A DNA stretch of 64,000 bases from Kushneria phyllosphaerae (lineage in GTDB: Bacteria; Pseudomonadota; Gammaproteobacteria; Pseudomonadales; Halomonadaceae), in contig NZ_ONZI01000001.1 in assembly GCF_900312995.1 (NCBI RefSeq), forward strand, positions 1,240,001 through 1,304,000. Reading direction: 5' to 3'. Of the stretch, positions 53,255 to 63,779 are shown one piece after another. The notes under the pieces were generated by a model, which was not told the DNA's origin, ran no database searches, and saw nothing but the letters and a program-made list of their open reading frames with translations. Position 1 is the stretch's first letter; every line of letters begins with the position of its first letter. A program made the translations under genes and the position numbers.

Positions 53255-54463
53255 ATGCAGTTCGTCGATGAAGCCTCGATCACGGTGGAAGCCGGTAATG
53301 GTGGCAGTGGCTGCGTCAGCTTTCGCCGCGAAAAGTACGTGCCGCGCGGTGGGCCGGACGGTGGTGATGGTGGTCACGGCGGCAGTGTCATCCTGGTCGG
53401 TGATGAGTCGCTCAATACGCTGATCGACTTCAAGTTTCAGCGTTTTCACAAGGCCCCCAACGGACAGCCTGGCCGTGGCAGCCAGATGAACGGCCGCAAG
53501 GGGGAAGATCTGATCGTGCAGGTGCCGGTGGGTACCACCATCATCGATGTTGAAACCCTTGAGGTGATCGGTGATATCACGGCCGTGGGTCAGGAACTCA
53601 AGGTGGCGCAGGGTGGCCGCCGAGGGCTGGGCAATGTGCACTTCAAGTCCTCGACCAACCGTACCCCGCGTCAGAGCGTGCCGTCAGGTGAAGGCGAGCG
53701 TCGTGAGCTGCGTCTCGAGCTCAAGCTGATGGCCGATGTTGGCCTGCTGGGCATGCCCAATGCCGGCAAGTCGACTCTGATCCGCTCCGTATCGGCGGCG
53801 CGTCCCAAGGTGGCGGACTATCCGTTTACGACGCTGGTGCCCAATCTGGGCGTCGTCAAGCTGGGGCTCCAAGAACACTTTGTCATGGCCGATGTGCCGG
53901 GGCTGATCGAGGGTGCCGCCGACGGCGCGGGCCTGGGGCTTCGCTTTCTCAAGCACCTGACCCGCACGCGCCTTCTGCTGCATGTCATCGATGTGGCGCC
54001 CTTTGATGAAAGTGATCCGGTCGAGTCGGCTGAAAAAATCATTCACGAGCTTGAGCAGTACTCTCCGACGCTGGCCGAAAGCCCGCGCTGGCTGGTGCTC
54101 AACAAGTGTGATCTGGTCGATGAGGATACCCGCGAAGCGATGCTTGAGCGGATTGTCGAGCGTCTGAACTGGGACGGCCCGATCTTTCGTATTTCTGCCA
54201 TTGCCGGGCAGGGCACCGATGCTCTGGTACAGGCCGTGCATCGCTGGCTGGTCGAGCAGCGCCAGCTCGAGCAGGAAGATGAAGGTTATGCCGGACGCAT
54301 GCGCGCCATTCGCGAGCGCATGGAAGCCGAGGCCGTGGCCCGTACCGAAGCGCGCATGGCCTTCATGGCCGGCCGTCAGCGTCGTGATGTCGACAGCGGT
54401 GATGGTGATGACGATGATTTCGACGATGATGATTTTGACGTCGAAGTGGAATATCAGCCCTGA
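53255..54463 (+). CDS. obgE: GTPase Obg/CgtA
   Basis: Essential GTPase linked to 50S ribosome maturation and stringent response. The N-terminal Obg domain is glycine-rich ([34 protein letters not shown]). The G domain has GMPNAGKST (G1), DVPGLIEGA (G3), NKCD (G4) and SAIAGQG (G5). The C-terminal tail is a run of Asp/Asn-type acid residues. 402 residues. Start at 53255 (MQFVDEAS) follows GGGAG. proB starts 37 bp downstream of it. Confidence 0.97.
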   Translation: MQFVDEASITVEAGNGGSGCVSFRREKYVPRGGPDGGDGGHGGSVILVGDESLNTLIDFKFQRFHKAPNGQPGRGSQMNGRKGEDLIVQVPVGTTIIDVETLEVIGDITAVGQELKVAQGGRRGLGNVHFKSSTNRTPRQSVPSGEGERRELRLELKLMADVGLLGMPNAGKSTLIRSVSAARPKVADYPFTTLVPNLGVVKLGLQEHFVMADVPGLIEGAADGAGLGLRFLKHLTRTRLLLHVIDVAPFDESDPVESAEKIIHELEQYSPTLAESPRWLVLNKCDLVDEDTREAMLERIVERLNWDGPIFRISAIAGQGTDALVQAVHRWLVEQRQLEQEDEGYAGRMRAIRERMEAEAVARTEARMAFMAGRQRRDVDSGDGDDDDFDDDDFDVEVEYQP

Positions 54464-54499
54464 GGTCCGCCGGGCATGACGCCGGAGCTGGAGAGTGCG

Positions 54500-55648
54500 A
54501 TGACAGAACAGGCCCTGGAAGGTAGTCGCAGTCAGGTCACGCGGCTGCGTCGTGTGGTGGTCAAGATCGGCAGTGCGCTGTTGACCAACGATGGTCGCGG
54601 GCTGGATGAAGCGGCCATCGGTGGCTGGGTGGATCAGCTTGCCGAGCTGCATCGACGCGGCGTTGAAGTGGTACTGGTGTCTTCCGGTGCCGTGGCCGAA
54701 GGCATGGTCCGGCTGGGCTGGCAGGTCCGACCCAGTGCGCTTCATGATCTGCAGGCCGCTGCCGCCGTCGGGCAGACCGGACTGGTGCGCAGCTATGAAG
54801 ACCACTTTGCCCGCTTTGACATTCGCACTGCGCAGATTCTGTTGACCCATGATGATCTGTCCAACCGCAAGCGCTATCTCAATGCGCGCTCGGCCCTGCG
54901 TACCCTGATTGATCTGGGCGTGGTGGCCATCGTCAACGAAAACGACACGGTTGTGACCGACGAGATTCGCTTTGGCGACAATGACACGCTGGGCGCGCTG
55001 GTGGTCAATCTGCTGGAAGCCGATGCCCTGATCATCCTGACCGATCAGGAGGGTCTCTATAATGCCGACCCTCGAAAGGATGCCGATGCGCAACTGATCA
55101 GCGAGGGCAAGGCAGATGACCCGCGCTGGGTAGCCGTGGCCGGTGATGGTGGCAAGCTGGGTCGAGGCGGCATGGCCACCAAGATTCGTGCTGCCAGACT
55201 GGCTGCGCGTTCCGGAGCATTGACGCTGATTGCCAGCGGTCGCCAGCCTCGGGTGCTGTCGCGTCTGCTTGAAGGCGAGGGCATTGGCACGCTGCTGGTG
55301 CCGGAGCATGCGCCAATGACGGCTCGCAAGCGCTGGCTGGCCGGGCAGCTGCAGGTTCGGGGCACGCTGACGCTGGACCAGGGGGCTGTGACCCGCGTCC
55401 GTCAGCGGGGCTCAAGTCTTTTGCCGGTAGGCGTCACGGCCGTGGATGGAAATTTTCGTCGCGGCGACATGGTGCTGTGTGTGGATGGTGACGGCGAGCC
55501 GATTGCCAAGGGGCTGGCCAATTACGATGCTCAGGATACCGGGCGAATACTGGGTGTGCCGACCCACGACATCGTGGCGCATCTGGGCTATATCGAGGCT
55601 CCCGAGCTTATTCATCGTGACAACATGGTGATCCTTTGCGACCCCTGA
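54500..55648 (+). CDS. proB: glutamate 5-kinase
   Basis: First step of proline synthesis, giving gamma-glutamyl phosphate. The amino-acid-kinase fold is seen in [27 protein letters not shown] and [23 protein letters not shown] domain forms the last about 90 residues. 382 residues from ATG 54500 with GGAGAG upstream; ATG 54476 is possible. It is of interest in a halophile because proline is an osmolyte. Probably co-transcribed with obgE. Confidence 0.95.
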   Translation: MTEQALEGSRSQVTRLRRVVVKIGSALLTNDGRGLDEAAIGGWVDQLAELHRRGVEVVLVSSGAVAEGMVRLGWQVRPSALHDLQAAAAVGQTGLVRSYEDHFARFDIRTAQILLTHDDLSNRKRYLNARSALRTLIDLGVVAIVNENDTVVTDEIRFGDNDTLGALVVNLLEADALIILTDQEGLYNADPRKDADAQLISEGKADDPRWVAVAGDGGKLGRGGMATKIRAARLAARSGALTLIASGRQPRVLSRLLEGEGIGTLLVPEHAPMTARKRWLAGQLQVRGTLTLDQGAVTRVRQRGSSLLPVGVTAVDGNFRRGDMVLCVDGDGEPIAKGLANYDAQDTGRILGVPTHDIVAHLGYIEAPELIHRDNMVILCDP

Positions 55649-55765
55649 CCTGGGGCTGGTATTGCTTCGAGGGCGCTGCTAGAATGCCGCCTCTCTTGTG
55701 AAGGTGCCCGCCCAAGAGGCACTTTTATCAAAATTTATCAACGTCAACACTCCAGGGAGTAGACG

Positions 55766-56032
55766 ATGGCCAATACCCGTCAGGCTCGTAAGCGCGCCGT
55801 CCAGTCCGAGCGCCGCCGCCAGAAAAATGCCAGCCAGCGTTCCATGGTTCGCACGCACATCAAGCGTGTTATCAAGGCAATCAACAGCGGTGATCACAGT
55901 GTCGCCATGGCCGAGTTCCGCGTTGCACAGCGCGTGATCGACCGTATCGCTGACAAGCATGCCTATGACAAGAACCGCGCCGCTCGTACCAAGAGCCGTC
56001 TGAACGCGCGTATCAAGGCGCTGGCTGCCTGA
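55766..56032 (+). CDS. rpsT: 30S ribosomal protein S20
   Basis: 88 residues, Lys/Arg-rich, with the typical start MANTRQARKRAVQSERRRQK and the C-terminal AARTKSRLNARIKAL. The ribosome site AGGGAG lies nine bases upstream. A terminator follows, so it is transcribed alone; a -10-like TAGAAT lies near 55679. Confidence 0.98.
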   Translation: MANTRQARKRAVQSERRRQKNASQRSMVRTHIKRVIKAINSGDHSVAMAEFRVAQRVIDRIADKHAYDKNRAARTKSRLNARIKALAA

Positions 56033-56070
56033 TAACAGGGAAACGCCCTGTTGTAGACAGCAGTACCTGC

Positions 56071-56096
56071 AAAAAACCGGCTTCGGCCGGTTTTTT
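56071..56096 (+). terminator. terminator of rpsT
   Basis: ACCGGC-TTCG-GCCGGT hairpin with flanking A and T runs, 38 bp after rpsT. Confidence 0.93.
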
Positions 56097-56170
56097 GCGT
56101 ATCCGGGCAATGCCGCGATGAAAGCCTGGGATCATCATGTGGCCCTTTTCAGATGGGGAGATCATATCTC

Positions 56171-57736
56171 GTGAGTGCTGAAGTGAGCGGAGCAAAGGGC
56201 GCTGGGCTGTTGCGTTCGGGCATGGTAGTAGGCGTCATGACAATGCTGTCACGGGTGCTGGGTCTGGCGCGTGATGTGGTCGTGGCCACGTTGTTTGGTG
56301 CCGGCAGTGGTGCTGACGCCTTCTTTATCGCTTTCAGGATTCCCAACTTCCTGCGTCGCCTGTTTGCAGAGGGCGCCTTCAATCAGGCCTTCGTGCCGGT
56401 ATTGTCGGAGTATGCCTCCCAGCGCGAGCGTCAGGAGGTCAGAGAGCTTCTGGACGCCACGGCCGGGACGCTTGCCGTGGTCCTGCTGGGTATTACGGTA
56501 CTGGCAGTGCTGTGTTCTCCCTGGCTGGTCTGGGTCTTTGCGCCCGGATTCCATGATGATGGCCATGGCAAGCTGGCACTGACGGCCGAGATGCTGCGCC
56601 TGACCTTTCCCTATCTGCTGCTGATTTCGCTCACCGCCTTTTCGGGCAGTGTCCTCAACAGCTACGGCCGCTTTGCCGTGCCGGCCTTTACCCCCGTGCT
56701 TTTGAACCTGTCGATGATCGGGGCAGGGCTGTGGCTGGCCCCACTGCTGGATGTCCCGGTCATGGCGCTGGCGTGGGGCGTGTTGATTGCAGGCATTGCG
56801 CAGCTGCTGTTTCAGATTCCCTTTTTGCTGCGGCTGGGGCTGCTGCCGCGCCTGCGGCCCAACTTCCGCCATACCGGCGTTCGTCGCATCCTGCGCCTGA
56901 TGGGCCCGGCCATGTTCGGGGTGTCGGTATCGCAGATCAATCTGCTGCTCGATACCGTGCTGGCATCAATACTGGTGGGCGGCAGCGTCTCCTGGCTCTA
57001 CTACTCCGACCGACTGGTGGAGCTGCCGCTTGGCGTCTTTGGCATTGCGATAGGCACCGTGATTCTGCCGGCCCTGTCACGTCAGCATGCCAGTGATGAT
57101 CCCACGCATTTTGCCCGCATGATCGACTGGGGCATTCGCGCCGTGCTGCTGATCGGACTGCCGGCGGCGCTGGCGCTGATCGTGCTGGCCGAGCCGCTGT
57201 TGATCACGCTCTTTCACTATGGCGCGATGACCGATCACGATATCGTCATGGCCTCGCGCAGTCTGCGTGCCTATGCGCTGGGCCTGGTCGCCTTCATGCT
57301 GATCAAGGTGCTGGCGCCCGGCTACTACGCGCGTCAGGACACTAAAACGCCGGTCAAGATCGGGATCATTGCCATGGTGGCCAACATGGCTTTCAATCTG
57401 ATGTTGATGTGGCCGCTGGCGCATGCAGGGCTTGCGCTGGCCACGGCAATGTCGGCCTGGCTCAATGCTGTCCTGCTGGGGCGTGGTCTTCTGCAGCGCG
57501 ATGTGCTGAAGTTTCAGCCCGGCTGGGGGCGACTGTCCCTGCAGCTGCTGGTCGGCTGTGTGCTGCTCACCGGCGGGCTCTGGTGGTTGACGCCCGACTG
57601 GCAACAATGGCTGTCGTGGGGAATCGAGCAGCGTCTTGCGGTACTGCTGGGCCTGATCGTTGGGGCTTTGGCGGTCTACTTTGCCTGGCTGGGTGTTGCC
57701 GGAGTCCGCGTGCGCCATTTCAAACTGCGCGGCTGA
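56171..57736 (+). CDS. murJ: lipid II flippase MurJ
   Basis: Inner-membrane flippase for peptidoglycan precursor lipid II; 14 membrane segments, 521 residues. The MviN signature includes MTMLSRVLGLARDVVVATLFG with the cavity Arg, FRIPNFLRRLFAEGAFNQAF, and VKVLAPGYYARQDTKTPV-type sequence (IKVLAPGYYARQDTKTPVK). Start is uncertain: GTG 56171 follows GGGGAG at ten bases, and ATG 56153 has no ribosome site. It is the first gene of a long run to ispH. Confidence 0.94.
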   Translation: MSAEVSGAKGAGLLRSGMVVGVMTMLSRVLGLARDVVVATLFGAGSGADAFFIAFRIPNFLRRLFAEGAFNQAFVPVLSEYASQRERQEVRELLDATAGTLAVVLLGITVLAVLCSPWLVWVFAPGFHDDGHGKLALTAEMLRLTFPYLLLISLTAFSGSVLNSYGRFAVPAFTPVLLNLSMIGAGLWLAPLLDVPVMALAWGVLIAGIAQLLFQIPFLLRLGLLPRLRPNFRHTGVRRILRLMGPAMFGVSVSQINLLLDTVLASILVGGSVSWLYYSDRLVELPLGVFGIAIGTVILPALSRQHASDDPTHFARMIDWGIRAVLLIGLPAALALIVLAEPLLITLFHYGAMTDHDIVMASRSLRAYALGLVAFMLIKVLAPGYYARQDTKTPVKIGIIAMVANMAFNLMLMWPLAHAGLALATAMSAWLNAVLLGRGLLQRDVLKFQPGWGRLSLQLLVGCVLLTGGLWWLTPDWQQWLSWGIEQRLAVLLGLIVGALAVYFAWLGVAGVRVRHFKLRG

Positions 57737-57800
57737 TGCCTGTCCGTTGGGCGTGTACAGCGCTATAATCGAAGGTTTATCACGGCGGGCAGCAGTGGGC

Positions 57801-58862
57801 ATGGAACTGATCAGAGGTTTACATAATCTACGCCCCCGGCACCGGGGCAGTGTTGTCACCATCGGCAACTTCGATGGGGTCCATCGTGGTCATCAGGCCA
57901 TTCTGGATCAGTTGAAGGCACATGCCCGGGCGCATGACCTGCCGGCCGTGGTCGTAGTGTTCGAGCCTCAGCCGCGCGAGTATTTTTCCGGTGATCAAGC
58001 GCCGCCCCGGCTGACCCGGTTAAGCGACAAGGTGCGCCTGCTGGGTCAGTACGGGGCCGATCGGGTGCTGTGCCTGCCCTTTAATTGCCGCCTGCGTGAA
58101 CTGTCGGCTCGCGAGTTCGTGGATCGTGTGTTGATACAGGGGCTGGGTGTTCGCCATCTGGTGGTGGGCGATGATTTTCGCTTTGGCTGTGATCGTGCCG
58201 GGGATTTTGACCTGCTCAAAACACTTGGCGAGCAGGCCGGTTTTTCGGTTGAGCACACGCGCACCTTTCAGATTGGAGGAGAGCGGGTGTCGAGCACTCG
58301 TGTGCGCACCCTCTTGGCCTCGGGCAATTTCGAGCAGGCCGAGCAGCTTCTGGGGCGTCCCTTCAGTCTGGAAGGCCGGGTGGTCAAGGACCGTCAGCTG
58401 GGGCGTACCATTGGCGTCCCCACGGCCAATCTGCCCATGCTGCCGGGCCCGCTGATCCTGCGCGGGGTCATGGCGGCCATGACCCGGCTCGAGGATGGGC
58501 GTGAGGTGCCCGGTGTGCTCAATATCGGCTGGCGACCCACGGTCGGGGCGGATCGCCCGGTTCTTGAAGTGCATCTTTTCGATCTTGATGAGTCCCTTTA
58601 TGGACAGCGTCTGATCGTCATGCCCTGCGCCAGACTGCGGGGCGAAGAGACCTTCGCTTCCATCGATGAACTCAAGCGCCGCATTCATCTTGATATCGAT
58701 CAGGCGCGCAACTATTTCAAGCAGTACGATTTCCGGCAGCACGCTTCTGACGCCGTGGGTACCTCGCCCGACGCAGAAGGGGTGGATGCATCATTGCCTT
58801 CCTGCCGCTATCCCATGGCCTCGGCGCCACTGGCGGCGGAACGCAGCAAACATGAACAGTGA
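57801..58862 (+). CDS. ribF: bifunctional riboflavin kinase/FAD synthetase
   Basis: Makes FMN and FAD. The N-terminal FAD synthetase part has [16 protein letters not shown], and the riboflavin kinase part has [11 protein letters not shown] and NIGWRPTVG. 353 residues, about 40 more than the E. coli protein, owing to an acidic/serine-rich C-terminal tail. Start at 57801 (MELIRGLHN); the ORF begins earlier inside murJ but is not family-like. A -10-like TATAAT lies at 57764-57769. Its stop is 17 bp before ileS. Confidence 0.95.
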   Translation: MELIRGLHNLRPRHRGSVVTIGNFDGVHRGHQAILDQLKAHARAHDLPAVVVVFEPQPREYFSGDQAPPRLTRLSDKVRLLGQYGADRVLCLPFNCRLRELSAREFVDRVLIQGLGVRHLVVGDDFRFGCDRAGDFDLLKTLGEQAGFSVEHTRTFQIGGERVSSTRVRTLLASGNFEQAEQLLGRPFSLEGRVVKDRQLGRTIGVPTANLPMLPGPLILRGVMAAMTRLEDGREVPGVLNIGWRPTVGADRPVLEVHLFDLDESLYGQRLIVMPCARLRGEETFASIDELKRRIHLDIDQARNYFKQYDFRQHASDAVGTSPDAEGVDASLPSCRYPMASAPLAAERSKHEQ

Positions 58863-58879
58863 CGGCTGACCATCAGGTT

Positions 58880-61714
58880 ATGAGCGACTACAAGCATACG
58901 TTGAATCTGCCCCATACCGATTTCCCCATGCGTGGCATGCTGCCCAAGCAGGAGCCGGGCCGGGTTTCGCAGTGGCAGGACATGAATCTGTACCAGCGCC
59001 TGCGTGAAGCGCGCGCCGGTGCCCCTTTGTTCGTGCTGCATGATGGCCCTCCCTATGCCAACGGCAGCATCCATATCGGGCATGCGCTCAACAAGATCCT
59101 GAAGGACATCATCGTCAAGTCGAAGAACCTGGCAGGCTTTGATGCGCCTTATGTGCCGGGCTGGGACTGTCACGGTCTACCGATCGAGCACAAGGTAGAG
59201 ACCACCCATGGCAAGCATCTGGAGCCCGAGAAGGCGCGGGCGCTGTGTCGCGAATATGCGAGCGCCCAGGTCGAAACCCAGCTGGCCGATTTTGTTCGTC
59301 TGGGCGTGATTGGTGACTGGGATCATCCCTATCGCACCATGGATTATGTCAACGAAGCCGGCGAGATCCGGGCGCTGGCTGACATGGTCGAGACAGGGTT
59401 TGTCTTCAAGGGGCTCAAGCCGGTCAACTGGTGTTTTGACTGTGGCTCGGCACTGGCCGAGGCCGAAGTGGAATATCAGGACAAGAAGTCCGATGCCATT
59501 GATGTGGCCTTTCCGGTGGAAGATGTCGATAAGCTGGCAGAGGCCTTTGGCCTTGAAGCGCTGGCAAGGCCGGCTGCCGCGGTCATCTGGACCACCACGC
59601 CCTGGACCATTCCCGCCAACCAGGCGCTCAACGTGCATCCGGACTTCACCTATGCGCTGGTCGATACCGGTGAGCGTCTACTGGTGATGGCTGAAGAGCT
59701 GGTCGAGAGCTCTCTGGAGCGCTTTGGCCTGAGCGGTGACGTGATCGCCACGACCGCGGGCAAGTCGCTTGAGCTGATCAACTTCCGTCACCCCTTTTAT
59801 GATCGTCTGTCACCGGTTTATCTGGCCGACTACGTCGAGTCCGAAATTGGCAGCACGGGTATCGTTCACTCGGCCCCGTCCTACGGCGTGGATGACTTCA
59901 ACACCTGCCGTGCCCATGGCATGAGCTTTGACGACATGCTCAACCCGGTGCAGGGCAACGGTGTCTATGTCGACGACCTGCCGTTTTTTGGCGGCCAGAT
60001 GATCTGGAAAGCCAACCCGAACATCATCGAAAAGCTCGGCGAAGTCGGCGCGTTGATGGCGCACAAGCCCATCACGCACAGCTACATGCACTGCTGGCGC
60101 CACAAGTCCCCGGTGATCTACCGCGCCACGGCGCAGTGGTTCGTGGGCATGGATATCCAGGGTCGGGAGGGCAAAACGCTTCGCGAGCTTGCCCTTGAAA
60201 GCATCGAGGCGACCCGGTTTACACCGGCCTGGGGCAAGGCGCGTCTACACAGCATGATCGCCAATCGTCCGGACTGGTGTATTTCGCGTCAGCGTAACTG
60301 GGGCGTGCCGATTCCGTTCTTTTTGCACAAGCAAACCGGTGAGCTGCATCCGCGCACTGTCGAGCTCATGGAAGAAGTGGCCCAGCGCGTCGAGAAAGAG
60401 GGCATTGATGCCTGGTTTCGTCTCGACCCGACCGAGCTTCTTGGCGACGAGGCCAATGAGTTTGAGAAGGTGATGGATACGCTGGATGTCTGGTTTGACT
60501 CGGGCACCACTCATCGTCATGTGCTGCGCGGCTCGCATCCCCAGGGGCATGACAGCGGCCCGCTGGCCGATCTGTACCTTGAAGGGTCGGATCAGCATCG
60601 CGGCTGGTTCCACTCCTCGCTTCTGACCGGCGCGGCGATTGACGGCCATGCGCCTTATCGTCAGCTTTTGACCCACGGCTTCACGGTGGACGCTCAGGGA
60701 CGCAAGCAGTCGAAATCGCTGGGCAACGTGGTCGCCCCGCAGACGGTCATGGACAAGCTCGGCGCCGACATTCTGCGCCTGTGGGTGGCCTCGACCGACT
60801 ACTCGGGCGAGATGGCGGTGTCTGACGAGATTCTCAAGCGTACCGCCGATGTGTACCGTCGCATTCGCAATACCTCGCGCTTTTTGCTGAGCAACCTCAA
60901 CGGCTTTGACCCGAAGCGCGACATGGTGGCGTTTGACGACATGATTGCGCTGGACCGCTGGGTCATTGATCGTGCAGTGCTTTTGCAGGCGCGCATCGAA
61001 AAGGCCTTCGAGGAGTATCGTTTCCGCGACGTCTACCAGCAGGTACATGATTTCTGCGCCCGCGACCTGGGCGGTTTCTATCTCGACATCATCAAGGATC
61101 GTCAGTACACCACTCAGCCTGATTCGCTGGCTCGCCGCAGCTGTCAGAGTGCGCTCTATCATGTGATCGAGGCGCTATCGCGCTGGATTGCGCCGATTCT
61201 TTCCTTCACGGCCGAAGAGATCTTTGAGCATATTCCCGGCGAGCGTGGTGACAGCGTGCTGCTGGAAACTTATTACGAAGGCCTTGCCACGCTGCCGGAA
61301 GACGCGACCATGGGGCGCGCCTTCTGGGATCGTGTGATCGAGGTCAAGCAGGCGGTCAACAAGCAGCTCGAGGACGCGCGTAACGAGGGCATCATCAAGG
61401 GGGCGCTGGACAGTGAAGTTACCCTGTATGTGGATGATGAACTTCATGCGCTGCTGTCACGCTTCGAGGAGGAACTGCGCTTTGTTCTGATCACCTCCGA
61501 GGCCACGCTGGCGCCCCTGTCGGCAGGCGGCGATGCACGTACGACCGAGCTTGACGGCCTGAAGGTTGCCATTCGCCTGAGCGAGTTCGACAAGGATGAA
61601 CGCAGCTGGGAGCGCCGTGCCGACGTGGGTGCCAATCCGGACTATCCGACGCTGTCGGCGCGCTCGATTTCCAATCTGCCGGATGGCCCCGGTGAGGTGC
61701 GTCGTTATGCCTAA
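58880..61714 (+). CDS. ileS: isoleucyl-tRNA synthetase with altered zinc site
   Basis: Class I synthetase charging tRNA-Ile, 944 residues. HIGH motif is [10 protein letters not shown]. The CP1 editing domain has [10 protein letters not shown] and [14 protein letters not shown]. The signature loop reads KQSKS (609-613) instead of KMSKS. At the C-terminus the four zinc-binding cysteines of E. coli IleS (902, 905, 922, 925) are Asp906, Ser909, Ser926 and Ser929 here, with exactly the same spacing and well-kept flanks ([23 protein letters not shown]). Start is ATG 58880 ([11 protein letters not shown], like E. coli); GTG 58859 is possible. lspA overlaps by 8 bp. Function is secure by overall match; the effect of the changes is unknown. 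Confidence 0.95.
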   Translation: MSDYKHTLNLPHTDFPMRGMLPKQEPGRVSQWQDMNLYQRLREARAGAPLFVLHDGPPYANGSIHIGHALNKILKDIIVKSKNLAGFDAPYVPGWDCHGLPIEHKVETTHGKHLEPEKARALCREYASAQVETQLADFVRLGVIGDWDHPYRTMDYVNEAGEIRALADMVETGFVFKGLKPVNWCFDCGSALAEAEVEYQDKKSDAIDVAFPVEDVDKLAEAFGLEALARPAAAVIWTTTPWTIPANQALNVHPDFTYALVDTGERLLVMAEELVESSLERFGLSGDVIATTAGKSLELINFRHPFYDRLSPVYLADYVESEIGSTGIVHSAPSYGVDDFNTCRAHGMSFDDMLNPVQGNGVYVDDLPFFGGQMIWKANPNIIEKLGEVGALMAHKPITHSYMHCWRHKSPVIYRATAQWFVGMDIQGREGKTLRELALESIEATRFTPAWGKARLHSMIANRPDWCISRQRNWGVPIPFFLHKQTGELHPRTVELMEEVAQRVEKEGIDAWFRLDPTELLGDEANEFEKVMDTLDVWFDSGTTHRHVLRGSHPQGHDSGPLADLYLEGSDQHRGWFHSSLLTGAAIDGHAPYRQLLTHGFTVDAQGRKQSKSLGNVVAPQTVMDKLGADILRLWVASTDYSGEMAVSDEILKRTADVYRRIRNTSRFLLSNLNGFDPKRDMVAFDDMIALDRWVIDRAVLLQARIEKAFEEYRFRDVYQQVHDFCARDLGGFYLDIIKDRQYTTQPDSLARRSCQSALYHVIEALSRWIAPILSFTAEEIFEHIPGERGDSVLLETYYEGLATLPEDATMGRAFWDRVIEVKQAVNKQLEDARNEGIIKGALDSEVTLYVDDELHALLSRFEEELRFVLITSEATLAPLSAGGDARTTELDGLKVAIRLSEFDKDERSWERRADVGANPDYPTLSARSISNLPDGPGEVRRYA

Positions 61715-62234
61715 GGGGCAATATGCGCATGCGCGCTATACGCTGCGCTGGTGGTGGCTATCGCTGGCCGTCATCGTGCTGGATCTGGGGGCCAAGGCGT
61801 GGGCCAGCATGTCGCTTGCCTACGCGCGCCCGGTGGAAGTGCTGCCGTTTTTCAATTTGACGCTTTTGCACAATACCGGCGCGGCCTTCAGCTTTCTGTC
61901 GGAGCATGCGGGCTGGCAGCGCTGGCTGTTTGCGCTGATCGCTGTCGGCGCCGTGATTGCGTTGAGTATCTGGCTGGCTCGGCTTGAGCGCCATGACCGG
62001 CTCAATCAGGTGTCGATCTCGCTGATTATCGGCGGCGCCATCGGCAATCTTTTTGATCGGGTGGTGCACGGCTACGTGGTGGATTTTCTATCCTTTCACT
62101 GGCAGGGCTGGTACTACCCGGCCTTTAATCTGGCGGATACGGCCATCACGCTGGGAGCCTTGGGCATTATCATCGGCTCGTTCAAGCGTGACAAAAAAGA
62201 CACTTCATCAGCGGAGCGTCATCATGAAGGATAA
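61707..62234 (+). CDS. lspA: lipoprotein signal peptidase
   Basis: Aspartic protease of the inner membrane that cleaves prolipoprotein signal peptides; four membrane segments and 175 residues. The catalytic Asp pair is in [16 protein letters not shown] and [11 protein letters not shown]. The start at 61707 overlaps ileS by 8 bp, and the stop overlaps fkpB by 11 bp, showing coupled translation. It processes lipoproteins such as those at 4439 and 21853. Confidence 0.97.
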   Translation: MPKGQYAHARYTLRWWWLSLAVIVLDLGAKAWASMSLAYARPVEVLPFFNLTLLHNTGAAFSFLSEHAGWQRWLFALIAVGAVIALSIWLARLERHDRLNQVSISLIIGGAIGNLFDRVVHGYVVDFLSFHWQGWYYPAFNLADTAITLGALGIIIGSFKRDKKDTSSAERHHEG

Positions 62235-62709
62235 GTCTGCAGGGCAGGGCGACAGCGACGCAGCGCTGGTCGCCGATGACAACATGACGATCGCCATCCA
62301 TTTTACCCTGCGGCTGGAAGATGGCACCGAGGTGGATACCACTCGTGGCAAGCGCCAGGCCGAGTTTGTCTTCGGCGACGGCAATCTGCCCCCCGGATTT
62401 GAAAAGCCGATCCGGGGCATGCGAGTGGGGGAAACCCGCACAAGCGATGTGGCGCCGGAACACGCCTTTGGCCCCTGGAACCCTCAAAACGTGCAGATGC
62501 TCAAGCGTGCAGACTTCGAGGATCAGGAGGCGTTGGAGGAGGGGGTGGTCATGTCCTTTGCTGACCCGACCGGTGGGGGCGAGCTGCCCGGGGTCATCAA
62601 GTCAGTGGATGAGCGCCAGGTCGAGGTGGATTTCAACCATCCGCTGGCCGGACGTACGTTGACCTTTGACGTCGAAGTGCTCGATATCACGCCCGCCACG
62701 ACCCACTGA
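62224..62709 (+). CDS. fkpB: FKBP-type peptidyl-prolyl isomerase FkpB (SlpA)
   Basis: SlyD-like prolyl isomerase, 161 residues. FKBP signature is FTLRLEDGTEVDTT at the start of the domain, then FVFGDGNLPPGFEKPIRGMRVGE, with an insert-in-flap (IF) domain. Cytoplasmic. The ATG at 62224 follows GGAG. It stands between lspA and ispH in the classic order. A hairpin follows its stop. Confidence 0.93.
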   Translation: MKDKSAGQGDSDAALVADDNMTIAIHFTLRLEDGTEVDTTRGKRQAEFVFGDGNLPPGFEKPIRGMRVGETRTSDVAPEHAFGPWNPQNVQMLKRADFEDQEALEEGVVMSFADPTGGGELPGVIKSVDERQVEVDFNHPLAGRTLTFDVEVLDITPATTH

Positions 62710-62720
62710 CAGCATTTCAT

Positions 62721-62742
62721 GATGGGGTCAGTCGACCCCATC
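62721..62742. terminator. hairpin between fkpB and ispH
   Basis: GATGGGGTC pairs perfectly with GACCCCATC around a 4-base loop, 11 bp past the fkpB stop. It lacks a U-tract. It may allow partial read-through to ispH. Confidence 0.45.
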
Positions 62743-62806
62743 GCCGTTCGCCCATCAGCGTCCTGATGTGCGACACTGACACCATTATTCAATAGCGAGG
62801 TGGCCC

Positions 62807-63760
62807 ATGCAGATCAGGCTGGCCAATCCACGTGGTTTTTGTGCAGGCGTCGATCGCGCCATCGATATCGTCAATCGGGCGCTTGATGTGTTCGGCGCAC
62901 CGATTTATGTTCGCCATGAAGTGGTTCATAACCGCTACGTGGTGGAGACGCTGCGCGAGCGCGGCGCCATCTTTGTCGAGGAACTTGATGCCATCCCCGA
63001 CGACAATATCGTCATCTTCTCGGCGCATGGCGTGTCACGTGCCGTGCAGCAGGAGGCCGAGCGCCGCGGTCTGCGGATCTTTGATGCTACCTGCCCGCTG
63101 GTGACCAAGGTCCATATGGAAGTGCTGCGGTACGCCAGACGCGGCCATGAGTGCATTTTGATCGGCCACGCCGGGCATCCGGAAGTCGAAGGCACCATGG
63201 GGCGTTATGACGAAAGCTACGGCGGCGCCATCTATCTGGTCGAAGATGAGGCTGATGCTCGGGCGCTGAAGGTCAAAAACCCCGAAAATCTGTCCTTTGT
63301 GACCCAGACGACGCTGTCGATGGATGACACTTCAAAGGTCATCGATGCTCTGAAGGAAACCTTCCCGGCCATCCAGGGCCCGCGCAAGGATGACATCTGT
63401 TACGCCACCCAGAATCGTCAGGACGCCGTGCGCGAGCTGGCCGAGCAGTGTGACGTTCTGCTGGTGGTCGGCAGTGCCAACAGCTCGAATTCCAATCGCC
63501 TGGCCGAACTGGCCGAGCGCATGGGGACGCCGGCATGGTTGATCGATGATGCCGGGTCGATGCAGGGCGAGTGGTTTGCAAACTGTCAGGTGGTAGGGGT
63601 GACCGCCGGGGCCAGTGCGCCCGAGGTGCTGGTCAGAGGCGTGATCGATCGTCTCAAGGAACTGGGCGGTCAGGAGCCCGAAGAGCTTGCCGGGCGTGAG
63701 GAGACCATTACCTTCTCCATGCCGAAGGAGCTGCGCGAGAAGGTGATCGTCAGCGCCTGA
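62807..63760 (+). CDS. ispH: 4-hydroxy-3-methylbut-2-enyl diphosphate reductase
   Basis: Last enzyme of the MEP isoprenoid pathway, producing IPP and DMAPP; an Fe-S protein of 317 residues. The three cluster cysteines are in [24 protein letters not shown] and [11 protein letters not shown]; other conserved segments are [16 protein letters not shown] and [10 protein letters not shown]. Start at 62807. crtZ follows 19 bp later on the same strand. Confidence 0.97.
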   Translation: MQIRLANPRGFCAGVDRAIDIVNRALDVFGAPIYVRHEVVHNRYVVETLRERGAIFVEELDAIPDDNIVIFSAHGVSRAVQQEAERRGLRIFDATCPLVTKVHMEVLRYARRGHECILIGHAGHPEVEGTMGRYDESYGGAIYLVEDEADARALKVKNPENLSFVTQTTLSMDDTSKVIDALKETFPAIQGPRKDDICYATQNRQDAVRELAEQCDVLLVVGSANSSNSNRLAELAERMGTPAWLIDDAGSMQGEWFANCQVVGVTAGASAPEVLVRGVIDRLKELGGQEPEELAGREETITFSMPKELREKVIVSA

Positions 63761-63779
63761 CATCCACTGGGAGGCCTGT

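Noticed and set aside
53684..55309. 541-codon minus-strand frame across obgE and proB
   Set aside because: It spans two well-conserved plus-strand genes and their spacer, and has no ribosome site or domain.
57737..57800. FMN riboswitch upstream of ribF
   Set aside because: Only 64 bases lie between murJ and ribF, too short for the element, and no conserved RFN boxes are seen.
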